Assembly: GCF_002160025.1 (NCBI RefSeq)
Contig: NZ_NFJU01000001.1
Span: 62,001 to 126,000 of the forward strand
Origin: Anaeromassilibacillus sp. An200
Lineage (GTDB): Bacteria > Bacillota > Clostridia > Oscillospirales > Acutalibacteraceae
DNA length: 64,000 nt
Reading direction: 5' to 3'
Positions within the stretch are counted from its first letter, which is position 1, and the number at the start of each line of letters is the position of its first letter. The position numbers and the translations under genes were made by a program. The notes below the pieces were generated by a model. The model was not told the DNA's origin and did not search any database. It saw only the letters and a program-made list of their open reading frames with translations. This document shows positions 35,891-44,419 of this stretch, piece after piece.

Positions 35891-36991
35891 TCAGCCAATC
35901 TTGACATCGCTGGAATCCATGTCCAGCGTGGAGAAGGACAGACCGTCAAATTTGACAGGCAAGCCGGTTTTTTGGCTCTTATAGGCCGCAAGGATGATCT
36001 TCATGCCCTTCATGCCTTCCTCACCGCTAACCAGAGGCTTGCGGCCTGTGCGGACAGCGTCAATATAATCGGCATACAGCGCATTGTGACCGCTGCCGTA
36101 CACGTCCTTGGGATCTGTGCCTGCCAGCTTCTCCACCTCCGCGTCCTGTGCAGCAGGTTCGGCAAAATTCCATGTCTGCACACGGTTAACCGCCAGTCCG
36201 CCGATCACCGCTGTGCCAGTCTCGCCCGAAATGGAGAGTGTCTCTTCCAAATTCTTCGGGTAAATGCAGGCGGTACCCTCTACAATGCCGATCGCGCCAT
36301 TCTTAAAACGGATCAGGATGGAACCGAAGTCCTCGGCTTCAATGTCGCGCAGATAATTGCCAGTCATCGCCATAATGGTATCCGGCTCACCACCCAGACT
36401 CCATTGCAGCAAATCAATGTCATGGATGCACTGGTTCATCAGTGTGCCGCCATCCTGTGCCCAGGTGCCGCGCCACGGGGCCTGCTGATAATAAGGCATA
36501 GTGCGGTTCCAGAGGATGCGGGCCGTTCCATTGACAAGCTTGCCAAAGCGGCCATCCTCCAAAGCACGATGAAGCTGCTGGATCGGAGCGTTAAAACGAT
36601 TCTGATGGCAAACGCCAACGGTAACACCCTTTTTCTCCGCCCCAGCAAGAATCTTTTCCGCATCGGCAGTGGAGAGAGCCATCGGTTTTTCGATCAGAAC
36701 ATGCTTGCCGTGAGCAATACAATTCAGAGCAATCTCCGCATGATAGCCACTCTCTGTAGCAATGGCGCAGCAGTCAACCGACAGTTCCTCAAGGGCCTTG
36801 CGGTAATCGGCATACACACGCGGACGATATCCCGCGGCAGCCTGCATATCATCCGCCTTTTTCTCTGCCAACTCCACCACAGGGTCACAAACAGCCACCA
36901 ACTCACAGGAATCCTGGTTCGCGGCAGCCGCCGCGATGTGATTCTTGGAAATCCGGCCGCAGCCGATCAGCATAAAACAAAGCTTTTCCAT
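35891..36991 (-). CDS. wbpB: Gfo/Idh/MocA oxidoreductase, WbpB/WlbA-like
   Basis: A 366-residue NAD(P)-binding oxidoreductase. The Rossmann start is LIGCGRISKNH, followed by the EKPMAL motif of the Gfo/Idh/MocA family. The segment RGTWAQDGGTLMNQCIHDID contains the catalytic region typical of WlbA/WbpB, which oxidise C3 of UDP-GlcNAc uronic acid to the 3-keto sugar. The adjacent dehydrogenase, aminotransferase and acetyltransferase fit that pathway. It starts 111 nt after the wbpA gene, a gap that holds a hairpin. The ribosome site is weak (AAAGGCGGAATTGAAAG). Confidence 0.87.
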   Translation of the reverse strand: MEKLCFMLIGCGRISKNHIAAAAANQDSCELVAVCDPVVELAEKKADDMQAAAGYRPRVYADYRKALEELSVDCCAIATESGYHAEIALNCIAHGKHVLIEKPMALSTADAEKILAGAEKKGVTVGVCHQNRFNAPIQQLHRALEDGRFGKLVNGTARILWNRTMPYYQQAPWRGTWAQDGGTLMNQCIHDIDLLQWSLGGEPDTIMAMTGNYLRDIEAEDFGSILIRFKNGAIGIVEGTACIYPKNLEETLSISGETGTAVIGGLAVNRVQTWNFAEPAAQDAEVEKLAGTDPKDVYGSGHNALYADYIDAVRTGRKPLVSGEEGMKGMKIILAAYKSQKTGLPVKFDGLSFSTLDMDSSDVKIG

Positions 36992-37057
36992 CTTTCAATT
37001 CCGCCTTTCCGCCTGTTCTGGTACGCCAACAGGCACGCAAATGTAAAATTCAACAGA

Positions 37058-37100
37058 AAACGGGCGGAACTTCCCCATGGGAGAGGTCCCGCCTGTTGTT
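37058..37100. repeat. Hairpin in the wbpA-wbpB gap
   Basis: An inverted repeat pairing GGGCGGAAC with GTCCCGCC (one mismatch or bulge) around a smaller inner stem, followed by T runs in either direction. It could reduce transcription from wbpA into wbpB (partial terminator) or protect the upstream mRNA. No regulator is implied. Confidence 0.4.
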
Positions 37101-37102
37101 TT

Positions 37103-38422
37103 TTACAGCAGTTCGATGTTCGAACGATCCTGAACATTCTTCATCGCATTGCGCGTATCGAAGATTTCCTTTGCCAGCTTTTGGATGCGGTCATAGTCAA
37201 AGCACTCATGTGCGGTACAGATCACCACGATATCGGCCTCGCGGATCATATCATCCGTCAGCTCCTTGGCACCGGTATGCACCTTACCCTTGTGTTTGTA
37301 CTCCGGGATATAGGGATCGTAATACGTGGTTTCCGCTCCCTGCTCCAACAAATGATCGATCACATTGAGCGCAGGGCTCTCCCGATAGTCATCAATATCA
37401 TTTTTGTAGGCCACGCCGAGAACCAGTACCTTCGCACCGTTCATGGCGGTCTTGTTCTTATTAAGCACCTTCATTACGCGGTCGACCACATACTCAGGCA
37501 TCCCTGTATTGATTTCACCAGAGGTCTCAATCAAACGGGTATGATAATCATACTCGCGGGCCTTCCAGGTCAGATAGAAGGGATCCAGCGGGATGCAGTG
37601 TCCACCGAGACCCGGGCCGGGATAGAATGCCTGGAAGCCGTACGGCTTCGTTTTGGCGGCTTCAATCACTTCCCACACATTGATCCCCATACGGTTGCAG
37701 ATGATAGCCATTTCATTGGCAAGACCAATGTTGATGTTGCGGTAGGTATTCTCCAAAAGCTTTTCCATCTCCGCGACGGCAGGTGAAGAAACCTCATACA
37801 CACCGCCCTCCAGAACATTGCGATACAGAGCCGCTGCAATCTCTGTGCAGTCCTTTGTGATACCACCGACGACCTTTGGGGTATTCTTCGTCTTATACTG
37901 CTTATTGCCGGGATCGACACGCTCAGGCGAGAAAGCAAGATAAAAGTCCTTACCGCAGACAAGACCGCTCTTTTCAAGGATCGGCTTGAGCAGTTCCTCA
38001 GTTGTGCCCGGATAGGTTGTGGACTCAAGAACGACCAGCATACCGGGATGGACATGCTCAGCGACGCTCTCCGTGGAGCCCTTCACATAACTGATGTCGG
38101 GCTGCTGGTACTTGTCAAGAGGTGTCGGCACGCAGATGGCCACTGCGTCAACATCCCGGATAAAATCGAAATCGGAGGTAGCACGCAGGAAACCTGTTTC
38201 CACCATATTCTTAAGCTTATCGCCTACAATATCGCCGATATAATTATGGCCGGCGTTCACTAATTCCACCTTTTTGGCCTGCACATCGAAACCGATCGTT
38301 TTATACCCGGCTTCCGCCATCTCAACAGCGAGCGGCAGTCCCACATATCCCAGACCTACAATACCAACCACAGCGGACTTGTCCGCGATTTTCCGAAGCA
38401 GCTCCTGTTTCACATTCGACAT
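37103..38422 (-). CDS. wbpA: UDP-N-acetylglucosamine 6-dehydrogenase, WbpA-like
   Basis: A 439-residue nucleotide-sugar dehydrogenase that oxidises the C6 hydroxyl to a carboxylate in two NAD-dependent steps. The N-terminal Rossmann region shows VGIVGLGYVGLPLA. The catalytic cysteine lies in GPGLGGHCIPLDPFYL. The C-terminal domain shows VLVLGVAYKNDIDDYRESPA. Its length and the neighbours wbpB, wbpE and wbpD point to UDP-GlcNAc rather than UDP-glucose as substrate. GAGGGAATCATGCT precedes the ATG at 38422. It is the third gene of the operon. Confidence 0.9.
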   Translation of the reverse strand: MSNVKQELLRKIADKSAVVGIVGLGYVGLPLAVEMAEAGYKTIGFDVQAKKVELVNAGHNYIGDIVGDKLKNMVETGFLRATSDFDFIRDVDAVAICVPTPLDKYQQPDISYVKGSTESVAEHVHPGMLVVLESTTYPGTTEELLKPILEKSGLVCGKDFYLAFSPERVDPGNKQYKTKNTPKVVGGITKDCTEIAAALYRNVLEGGVYEVSSPAVAEMEKLLENTYRNINIGLANEMAIICNRMGINVWEVIEAAKTKPYGFQAFYPGPGLGGHCIPLDPFYLTWKAREYDYHTRLIETSGEINTGMPEYVVDRVMKVLNKNKTAMNGAKVLVLGVAYKNDIDDYRESPALNVIDHLLEQGAETTYYDPYIPEYKHKGKVHTGAKELTDDMIREADIVVICTAHECFDYDRIQKLAKEIFDTRNAMKNVQDRSNIELL

Positions 38423-38476
38423 AGCATGATTCCCTCATTTTCTTTCATAGATTCAGTATCGTCGCTTATCCTTCGA

Positions 38477-39595
38477 TTATGCCTCAAGTAGAGCATCGCA
38501 GACCTGATCGATCTCCTCGTCTGTGATGTAGCCATGCATTGGAAGACTCAAAACACAGTCAATCAGATGCTCGCATACGGGCAGATCGCCGCGCTTATAG
38601 CCGAGAGGCGCATACACCTTTTGCAGATGCAGGGGGCATGGATAATAAATCATAGTCGGAATTCCCTTTTCCTTCAATGCCGCCTGCAGGTGCTCCCGAT
38701 GCTGTGCATCCTTGGTTAGAATGGTATAGTAGCCAAAACCGGAGGAAAAGCCCTCAGGAACCCACGGGGTCACAAAGCGGCCGGCCAGCCGCTGTGCATA
38801 GCGCGCAGCCGCACGGCGGCGATGCTCATTCTCCTCATCGAAAGCATGCAGCTTCGGCAGCAGGATTGCGGCCTGAAGGGTGTCCAGACGGGCATTGAGC
38901 CCAACACGGACATTTTCATATTTGAAAGAACCCTTGCCATGAACCCGGAGCGATTGCAGGATATTTGCCATTTCCTCATCATCTGTAAAGACAGCGCCGC
39001 CATCGCCGTAGCATCCCAAAGCCTTCGCCGGGAAAAAGCTGGTGGCAGAAACATCTCCGAACGAGCACGCCTTCTCTTCTCCGATCGCACCGCCAAAGCC
39101 CTGTGCCGCATCTTCCATCAGGAAAAGCCCTTCCTTTTTGCAGATAGCGGAAAGAGCCGGAAAATCTGCGGGCAGACCAAACAGGTCGACCGCGATGACT
39201 CCCTTGGGCGTCAGTTTCCCTTCCGCCTTCACTTTGTCAAGCTGCTCGCGCAGAGACACGGGAGACATATTGAAGGTACGGGGAGCGGAATCAACGAAAA
39301 CAGGCGTCGCGCCGCAAAGGCTCACGACCTCTGCCGTTGCATAAAAGGTAAACGCCGGAACAAATACAGCGTCACCAGGACCAATGCCCATCGCCATAAG
39401 CGGCATGCGCAGCGCATCGGTTCCGTTGCTGGTGCTGATACAATATTTTCTTCCCGTGTATGCACACAGCTCCTTCTCCAGCTCTTCCACCTGCGGGCCG
39501 GAGATGAAATGCGTGCTTTCGAGAACCGCCGCAATTCCTGCGTCAATCTCTTTTTTCAGGTGTTGGTACTGTGCTGCCAGATCATTAAACTGCAT
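38477..39595 (-). CDS. wbpE: PLP-dependent sugar aminotransferase, WbpE-like
   Basis: A 372-residue DegT/DnrJ/EryC1 family enzyme. It opens MQFNDLAAQYQHLKKEID, a start typical of WbpE/WlbC. The PLP-binding lysine is in SFFPAKALGCYGDGGA. It should aminate the 3-keto sugar made by the WbpB-like enzyme, using glutamate. The ATG at 39595 follows AAGGAGAAGGCGTGACAT and lies 3 nt past the wbpD stop, so translation is coupled. The specific substrate is inferred from gene context. Confidence 0.88.
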   Translation of the reverse strand: MQFNDLAAQYQHLKKEIDAGIAAVLESTHFISGPQVEELEKELCAYTGRKYCISTSNGTDALRMPLMAMGIGPGDAVFVPAFTFYATAEVVSLCGATPVFVDSAPRTFNMSPVSLREQLDKVKAEGKLTPKGVIAVDLFGLPADFPALSAICKKEGLFLMEDAAQGFGGAIGEEKACSFGDVSATSFFPAKALGCYGDGGAVFTDDEEMANILQSLRVHGKGSFKYENVRVGLNARLDTLQAAILLPKLHAFDEENEHRRRAAARYAQRLAGRFVTPWVPEGFSSGFGYYTILTKDAQHREHLQAALKEKGIPTMIYYPCPLHLQKVYAPLGYKRGDLPVCEHLIDCVLSLPMHGYITDEEIDQVCDALLEA

Positions 39596-39598
39596 ATG

Positions 39599-40183
39599 TC
39601 ACGCCTTCTCCTTTTCCACAAGGCCATCCGGGCCCTGCTCATATCTGCGCCCACATTTCGGGCAGACCAGCTCCTGTGTCAGACTTTCTCCGCATTCGCA
39701 CGCCCAGCCCCGCTGGCGTGCCGGATTCCCCATCATGATTGCATGATCCGGGACATCCTTTGTCACAACGCTGCCCGCCGCAATAAAAGCATGCCGTCCG
39801 ATTCTGTGACCGCATACGATCGTTGCGTTGGCTCCAATGCTCGCACCCTCTCCCACCGGTGTAGGCTTGTAGAACTCATGCCCCGCCTGCGGATACTTGC
39901 AGCGCGGACGCTGCACATTGGTGAATACCATGGAGGGTCCGCAGAACACATAATCACCGAGCTGCACGCCGTCATAAACACTTACATTGTTCTGGATTTT
40001 ACAGTGACTGCCGATCGTCACACCGGGAGCCACAAAGACGTTCTGCCCCAGATTACAGCCTTCCCCAATCGACGCACCGGCGCTGATGTGAGAAAAGTGC
40101 CAGATTTTCGTTCCCGCCCCGATGCTCGCACCATCGTCGACACAAGCACTCGGATGGACAAAATAGCTTTTCTGCTCTTCCAC
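39599..40183 (-). CDS. wbpD: Sugar N-acetyltransferase, WbpD-like, with a zinc ribbon
   Basis: A 194-residue left-handed beta-helix acetyltransferase with many hexapeptide repeats ([18 protein letters not shown] and on; the conserved His of IWHFSHI is the likely catalytic region). The last 35 residues add a zinc ribbon, CECGESL then CPKCGRRYE, four cysteines as CxC and CxxC. It should acetylate the 3-amino group made by WbpE. The start is uncertain: GTG at 40183 is the first standard codon, while the best ribosome site GGAAAGGAAAAACC lies further up, just before an in-frame ATT. It is the first gene of the operon. Confidence 0.85.
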   Translation of the reverse strand: MEEQKSYFVHPSACVDDGASIGAGTKIWHFSHISAGASIGEGCNLGQNVFVAPGVTIGSHCKIQNNVSVYDGVQLGDYVFCGPSMVFTNVQRPRCKYPQAGHEFYKPTPVGEGASIGANATIVCGHRIGRHAFIAAGSVVTKDVPDHAIMMGNPARQRGWACECGESLTQELVCPKCGRRYEQGPDGLVEKEKA

Positions 40184-40212
40184 TTCCGGGTCAAATCCTT
40201 TCGGAATGGTTT

Positions 40213-40237
40213 TTCCTTTCCGCTTATTCGCGGAAAA
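40213..40237 (-). promoter_or_regulatory. Leader hairpin covering the wbpD ribosome site
   Basis: On the minus strand CTTTTCCGC can pair with GCGGAAAGG around a six-base loop, enclosing the best Shine-Dalgarno sequence. This could limit translation of the first operon gene. It has not been tested and the start codon itself is unsure. Confidence 0.35.
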
Positions 40238-40260
40238 GATCTGGAATCATATACCGATAT

Positions 40261-40289
40261 ATTATACCCCGACGGGGAACTCTAGTCAA
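40261..40289 (-). promoter_or_regulatory. Promoter of the wbp-like operon
   Basis: Minus strand TTGACT (40284-40289), 17-bp spacer, TATAAT (40261-40266). The spacer holds CCCCG/CGGGG, a small inverted repeat that could be an operator. Confidence 0.8.
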
Positions 40290-40404
40290 TAATTCCGCGC
40301 GAAATCGGACGGAGACACAAAAAAATATGAAAAAAATGACTTGGATAAGAGAAATTGAAGATCGTCTGAACACAGTGGCTCTAAAACAATCATGATTCCG
40401 CTTG

Positions 40405-40433
40405 TTGACATTGCTGCCCCCGCGCGGTATCAT
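40405..40433 (+). promoter_or_regulatory. Promoter of the divergent aminotransferase gene
   Basis: TTGACA (40405-40410), 17-bp spacer, TATCAT (40428-40433), about 45 nt upstream of the start. It is back to back with the wbp operon promoter, 115 bp apart. Confidence 0.75.
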
Positions 40434-40479
40434 GAAACGAAGAGAACTGTAAAAATCGATAAAGAATCGAGGAATAGAA

Positions 40480-41655
40480 ATGAGCCAGTTTATCAAAAGA
40501 GAAAATTTTATTCCGTATAATCTGCCCGATATTACACAGGCCGAAATCGATGAGGTTGTCGACACGCTGCGCTCTGGCTGGATTGCCAAGGGACCCAGAA
40601 CGCTTAAATTTGAGAAGGAGTTTGCCGAATATCTTGGAGCCAAGCATGCGATCGCTGTGAATTCCTGCACCGCCGCCCTGCATGTCTCCCTGCTCACGCA
40701 GAACATTGGACCCGGTGATGAAGTAATTACCACACCCATGACGTTTGCCTCAACGGCAAGCACCATCCTGCACTGCGGCGCAAAGCCTGTCTTTGCCGAT
40801 ATTGACTACCGCACCGGCTGCATCGACCCGGAGGAGATCGCGAAAAAGATTACTCCCCACACAAAGGCTATCGTACCTGTGCATTACAGCGGCCAGGTCT
40901 GTGATCTGGACCGTATTTATGAGCTGGCGGACGAGCACAACCTCTATGTATCGGAGGATGCCGCTCACGCGCTGTGGAGCCGCTACAAAGGCCGTCTGAT
41001 CGGCAACAAGCTGCGCGGCGCCGCCTCCTATAGCTTCTATGCCACGAAGAATCTGGCCACCGGCGACGGTGGTATGCTCGTCACCGATCGCGACGATATC
41101 GCGGAGCGCGCCCGCATCCTCGTGGGCCAGGGGATGAGCCACAACGCCTGGAACCGCTACGCCAAGGGCGGTAGCTGGAAATATGATATTGTGGAACCTG
41201 GCTACAAATATAATATGTTCGATATTCAAGCTGCTCTTGGTCTTGTACAGCTTTCTCGTATGGAAGAAATGCAGACCCGCCGTTTGGCGATTGCCGCCCG
41301 TTATCAGGAAGAATTCGGAAAAATTGACGCTGTCGAGCCGCCATTTGTTCCGGAGTTCACCACGCATTGCTGGCATCTCTATGTCCTCCGTATCGTTCCG
41401 GAGCTTCTCACCATTGACCGCGACCAGTTTATTGTTGAGCTCAATGAACGCAATGTTGGCACAAGCGTGCACTTCATTCCGACGCACACTATGACAGCAT
41501 ATCAAAAGTTGGGCTGGAAGGAAGGCGACTTCCCGATGGCGGAGAAGCATTTTAACCGCATTATTTCCCTGCCGCTGTACCCGACCATGACCGATGAGCA
41601 GGTGCAGTATGTGATCGATGCTGTTCGTGATATTGTGGAGAAGTATCACAAGTAA
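40480..41655 (+). CDS. DegT/DnrJ/EryC1 sugar aminotransferase (PseC/ArnB-like)
   Basis: A 391-residue PLP-dependent enzyme. It starts FIPYNLPDITQAEIDEVVDT, with SGWIAKGPRTLKFEKEFAEY as in enzymes that aminate 4-keto-6-deoxy UDP sugars. The PLP lysine is in SFYATKNLATGDGGM. It is distinct from the WbpE-like enzyme across the divergent promoter. No dehydratase (PseB/PglF-type) is visible nearby to supply a 4-keto substrate, so the pathway is incomplete here. GAGGAATAGAA precedes the ATG. A terminator follows and it forms its own transcript. Confidence 0.88.
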   Translation: MSQFIKRENFIPYNLPDITQAEIDEVVDTLRSGWIAKGPRTLKFEKEFAEYLGAKHAIAVNSCTAALHVSLLTQNIGPGDEVITTPMTFASTASTILHCGAKPVFADIDYRTGCIDPEEIAKKITPHTKAIVPVHYSGQVCDLDRIYELADEHNLYVSEDAAHALWSRYKGRLIGNKLRGAASYSFYATKNLATGDGGMLVTDRDDIAERARILVGQGMSHNAWNRYAKGGSWKYDIVEPGYKYNMFDIQAALGLVQLSRMEEMQTRRLAIAARYQEEFGKIDAVEPPFVPEFTTHCWHLYVLRIVPELLTIDRDQFIVELNERNVGTSVHFIPTHTMTAYQKLGWKEGDFPMAEKHFNRIISLPLYPTMTDEQVQYVIDAVRDIVEKYHK

Positions 41656-41663
41656 ATTTTCAA

Positions 41664-41706
41664 AAAGAGGGAGAAAGCAGACAAAGCCACTGCTTTCTCC
41701 CTCTTT
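41664..41706 (+). terminator. Terminator after the divergent aminotransferase gene
   Basis: AAAGAGGGAGAAAGCAG / CTGCTTTCTCCCTCTTT, a 17-bp perfect stem with a T run. The following 41707-41863 is AT-rich and shows no gene. Confidence 0.9.
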
Positions 41707-41863
41707 TTTATTCTTTTGAAAAGGATTTTTACTTTATAAAGCTTTTTCCCTTGTCACATATAAATTCCCTTGCTCCGGCATAGAAAAATAAAATTACCAC
41801 AACCAGACCGAAAAGGTAATGAGCTTTACAGGATGCTTTATCCTATATTCCTCACAAATCGCA

Positions 41864-43627
41864 TCATGATTCCTTCAAATGCTCCACTGTTTCCTGATTT
41901 GGCGTCACATAAAGCGTATTGTTATTCACATAAATCACCATACCGGGCTTTGCTCCGTTTGGCTTGCTCACATGCCGCACCTGTGTATAATCTACCGGCA
42001 CCTGCGACGAATCACGCCCCCGGCTGTGCCAGGCAGCAAGGCAAGCCGCTTCCCGGATTGCCGTTTCAGTTGGCTCCCTGCCTTCGGTGACAAGAATGGT
42101 ATGGGATCCAGGGATATTCTTGGTGTGAAACCATACATCGTTGTTATTCGCCTGTTTCATCGTGAGTTTATCGTTTTGGCGGTTATTTCTGCCTACCAGA
42201 ATGGTAAAACCATCTGAGGAGCAGAATTTCCAGGGAGCCGCCGACGCGGAAGCCTTTTGCTTTTTCCCACGAGGAACACGAACATAACCCTGTCCCATCA
42301 GCTCCTCCCGGATCTCACTGAGATCGCGCTCTGTCTCCGCGTGGCTGAGCTCTTCAAGGACAGAGTCCAGATATAAAAGCTCCTCCTCCGCCTGAGAGAT
42401 CTGCTCTGTCAGTTTTTCTTCTGCTGTGCGCGCTTTGCGGTATTCTTTAAAATATTTCTGTGCGTTTTGGTTCGGTGTGAGAAGTGGATCCAATGTAATA
42501 CGAACAAGCGGCATCCCTTCTTCGTAGAAATTTTCAAGTTCAGCGGTACCCTGTCCCTTTTCCAGCCGATACAGGTTAGCACTGATGAGTTCGCCGTACA
42601 GACGCAGCTCCTCCCGCTTGGCACACTGTTCCAACTCCGCCTTCTGCTTGTTGATTTTATTGGTCAAGCGCTCTGAGGTATTGGCCAAAAGACGCAGGAG
42701 ATCCTGTGACCGAACGCGCATCCGATCCATGCGGTCCCGCTCATCATAAAACGCATCCAGAAGTTCAGAGCAGCTTTCATATCGCCGAACCACAGCTGCA
42801 ATACCGTACTGCTCAATGGGAAAATAGGTAAAATCCAGCGGTTTTCCATCCGGTTTCACTGCCATATGCGGCGTACCAGACGCATCCCGAATAGTGGTAA
42901 ACAAGCGGTCCAGGAAAAACGAAAGACGCAGCCCATGTTCTTCCCCCATCTGTCCAATTCGAAGTTCCGCACCGCGTCCCGTGTGGTACGCAATTTCGCG
43001 AGCCACAATGGGAGAAACGCCTTGCAGAGAATTGAGAATCGCTTTGTCGAGAGACATGCCTTCCGCCGAGGAACGGATCCGTGCGATCGCCTCCTCCGCC
43101 GGCATCTCCAGCGCGCAGAGTTTATCCTGCGGCGGAGGAAGTTCGTAGGAAAGGCCGGGAAGCACAAGCCGCTCCGAGGTCATTTCCGCGTCCACCCGTT
43201 TGAGCGCGTCAATGATTTTCCCTTTCTCGTCCACAAACACAATATTACTGTAGCGTCCCATAATCTCCGCGTAAAGAGACAGCGTAATCCGATCGCCCAG
43301 TTCGTTCACAGCATCAAACACAAGACGCAGAACACGTTCCAGCCCCGGCTGCTCAACCGCCGTAAGACGCGCGCCCTGCAAACGTTTGCGCATGAGCATA
43401 CACAGCATCGGCGGCTGCGGCGGATTCTCCGGCACAAACCGTGTAAAGTGGATGCGTGCGCTGTTGGCGCGAGCAGAAATCAAAAGCTTGAAATGATCGG
43501 TATAGGTACGCAGGAGAAGAACCATCTCCTCCTTGTTTGGCTGATAGATTTTTTCGACCCTGGCCTCCAGGGCGTTTTCCTCCAGTTCTCTGCGGATATG
43601 ACGCAGAAACGCTCCGTCAAGAGCCAT
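41864..43627 (-). CDS. rqcH: NFACT family protein, ribosome quality control factor RqcH
   Basis: A 587-residue homologue of bacterial RqcH/FbpA and eukaryotic Rqc2, which binds stalled 50S subunits and adds alanine tails to mark the nascent chain. The order is NFACT-N (about 1-265, with the ELGDRITL segment holding the conserved Asp-Arg), helix-hairpin-helix and coiled coil (about 285-435), and NFACT-R (about 460-570; NNDVWFHTKNIPGSH). RqcH recruits tRNA-Ala, and two tRNA-Ala genes lie in this window, though anticodon choice differs between species. GGAGGGATTTCCC precedes the ATG at 43627. It lies last in the trmK-nif3-methyltransferase-rqcH run. Confidence 0.93.
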   Translation of the reverse strand: MALDGAFLRHIRRELEENALEARVEKIYQPNKEEMVLLLRTYTDHFKLLISARANSARIHFTRFVPENPPQPPMLCMLMRKRLQGARLTAVEQPGLERVLRLVFDAVNELGDRITLSLYAEIMGRYSNIVFVDEKGKIIDALKRVDAEMTSERLVLPGLSYELPPPQDKLCALEMPAEEAIARIRSSAEGMSLDKAILNSLQGVSPIVAREIAYHTGRGAELRIGQMGEEHGLRLSFFLDRLFTTIRDASGTPHMAVKPDGKPLDFTYFPIEQYGIAAVVRRYESCSELLDAFYDERDRMDRMRVRSQDLLRLLANTSERLTNKINKQKAELEQCAKREELRLYGELISANLYRLEKGQGTAELENFYEEGMPLVRITLDPLLTPNQNAQKYFKEYRKARTAEEKLTEQISQAEEELLYLDSVLEELSHAETERDLSEIREELMGQGYVRVPRGKKQKASASAAPWKFCSSDGFTILVGRNNRQNDKLTMKQANNNDVWFHTKNIPGSHTILVTEGREPTETAIREAACLAAWHSRGRDSSQVPVDYTQVRHVSKPNGAKPGMVIYVNNNTLYVTPNQETVEHLKES

Positions 43628-43650
43628 GGGAAATCCCTCCGTTTCATCAA

Positions 43651-44409
43651 TCAGGAATCCAGCCTACCCCAATATGCCCGCGTTTCATTCGGGACGCAAA
43701 GAATTTCATTCTGTGCATATCGTTCAAACAATCGTTCCAAGGCGGCAAGATACGCCTCAAATTCCACATCCTCCGGGCCAAGACTATAGGATGAAGAAAG
43801 GCAGCGCTGGATAAATTTTTTCTTTGTATAATACAGGTTATGAGGCAGACAAATACATGTGGGGAGGTCACCAAAAAAGACCTCCATGGCCGTCTGCTTG
43901 TTCTCCCCGTCCCCAGCACTGAATCCATGAAATGCAGGACAAAAGCGCTGGAAAATCTCTTTGTTTTGCTCTGCGAATTCAGTCTCCTCCACACGGTGAT
44001 TCCACACTAGCACCGCCATACCATTTGGACGCAGAATGCGCAAGCATTCCTGACGGAAAGCTTTGGGAGAAAACCAGTGAAAAGCCTGAGCCGCCGTCAC
44101 AAAGGAGACGCTTTGAGAATCCAGCCCTGTTTTCTCCGCAGTTCCTTTCACAGAAAAGAAATGCAGAATATCTCTCAGCTCCTCCTCCGCTTTGCGGCGC
44201 ATCTCTTCGTTCGGTTCCACTGCCCAAACGGTGCAATCAAGCTCTTCCAGCAGAAAGCGGGAAAAAATTCCGGTGCCCGCACCAACATCTGCTACCAGCG
44301 AGCCTTTTATCCCCAAATCTGCCAGATATGCGGCCAGTTCTGGGGGATAACCGGGACGAGCGGCTTGATAGGAGTCTGCTTTTCCAGAAAATTTTGAGAT
44401 GTTGTCCAT
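43651..44409 (-). CDS. Class I SAM-dependent methyltransferase
   Basis: A 252-residue methyltransferase of the methyltransferase-11 type. The SAM-binding motif I is LVADVGAGTGIFSRFL (about 37-52), then WAVEPNEEM, with VTAAQAFHWFSPKAF after it; the AQAFHWF segment is typical of a broad uncharacterised subgroup. The substrate is unknown. The start MDNISKFSGKADSY at 44409 follows AAGGGGCGTGGA and overlaps the end of the Nif3 gene. It lies between nif3 and rqcH; that neighbourhood gives no firm clue. Confidence 0.85.
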   Translation of the reverse strand: MDNISKFSGKADSYQAARPGYPPELAAYLADLGIKGSLVADVGAGTGIFSRFLLEELDCTVWAVEPNEEMRRKAEEELRDILHFFSVKGTAEKTGLDSQSVSFVTAAQAFHWFSPKAFRQECLRILRPNGMAVLVWNHRVEETEFAEQNKEIFQRFCPAFHGFSAGDGENKQTAMEVFFGDLPTCICLPHNLYYTKKKFIQRCLSSSYSLGPEDVEFEAYLAALERLFERYAQNEILCVPNETRAYWGRLDS

Positions 44410-44419
44410 TCCACGCCCC

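Noticed and set aside
35669-37786. A 705-codon plus-strand ORF
   Set aside because: It runs antisense across three clearly coding genes (wbpI, wbpB, wbpA) and has no start signals.
40224-40766. A 180-codon minus-strand ORF over the divergent promoters
   Set aside because: It overlaps the start of a well-supported aminotransferase gene and both promoters, with no ribosome site or recognisable sequence.
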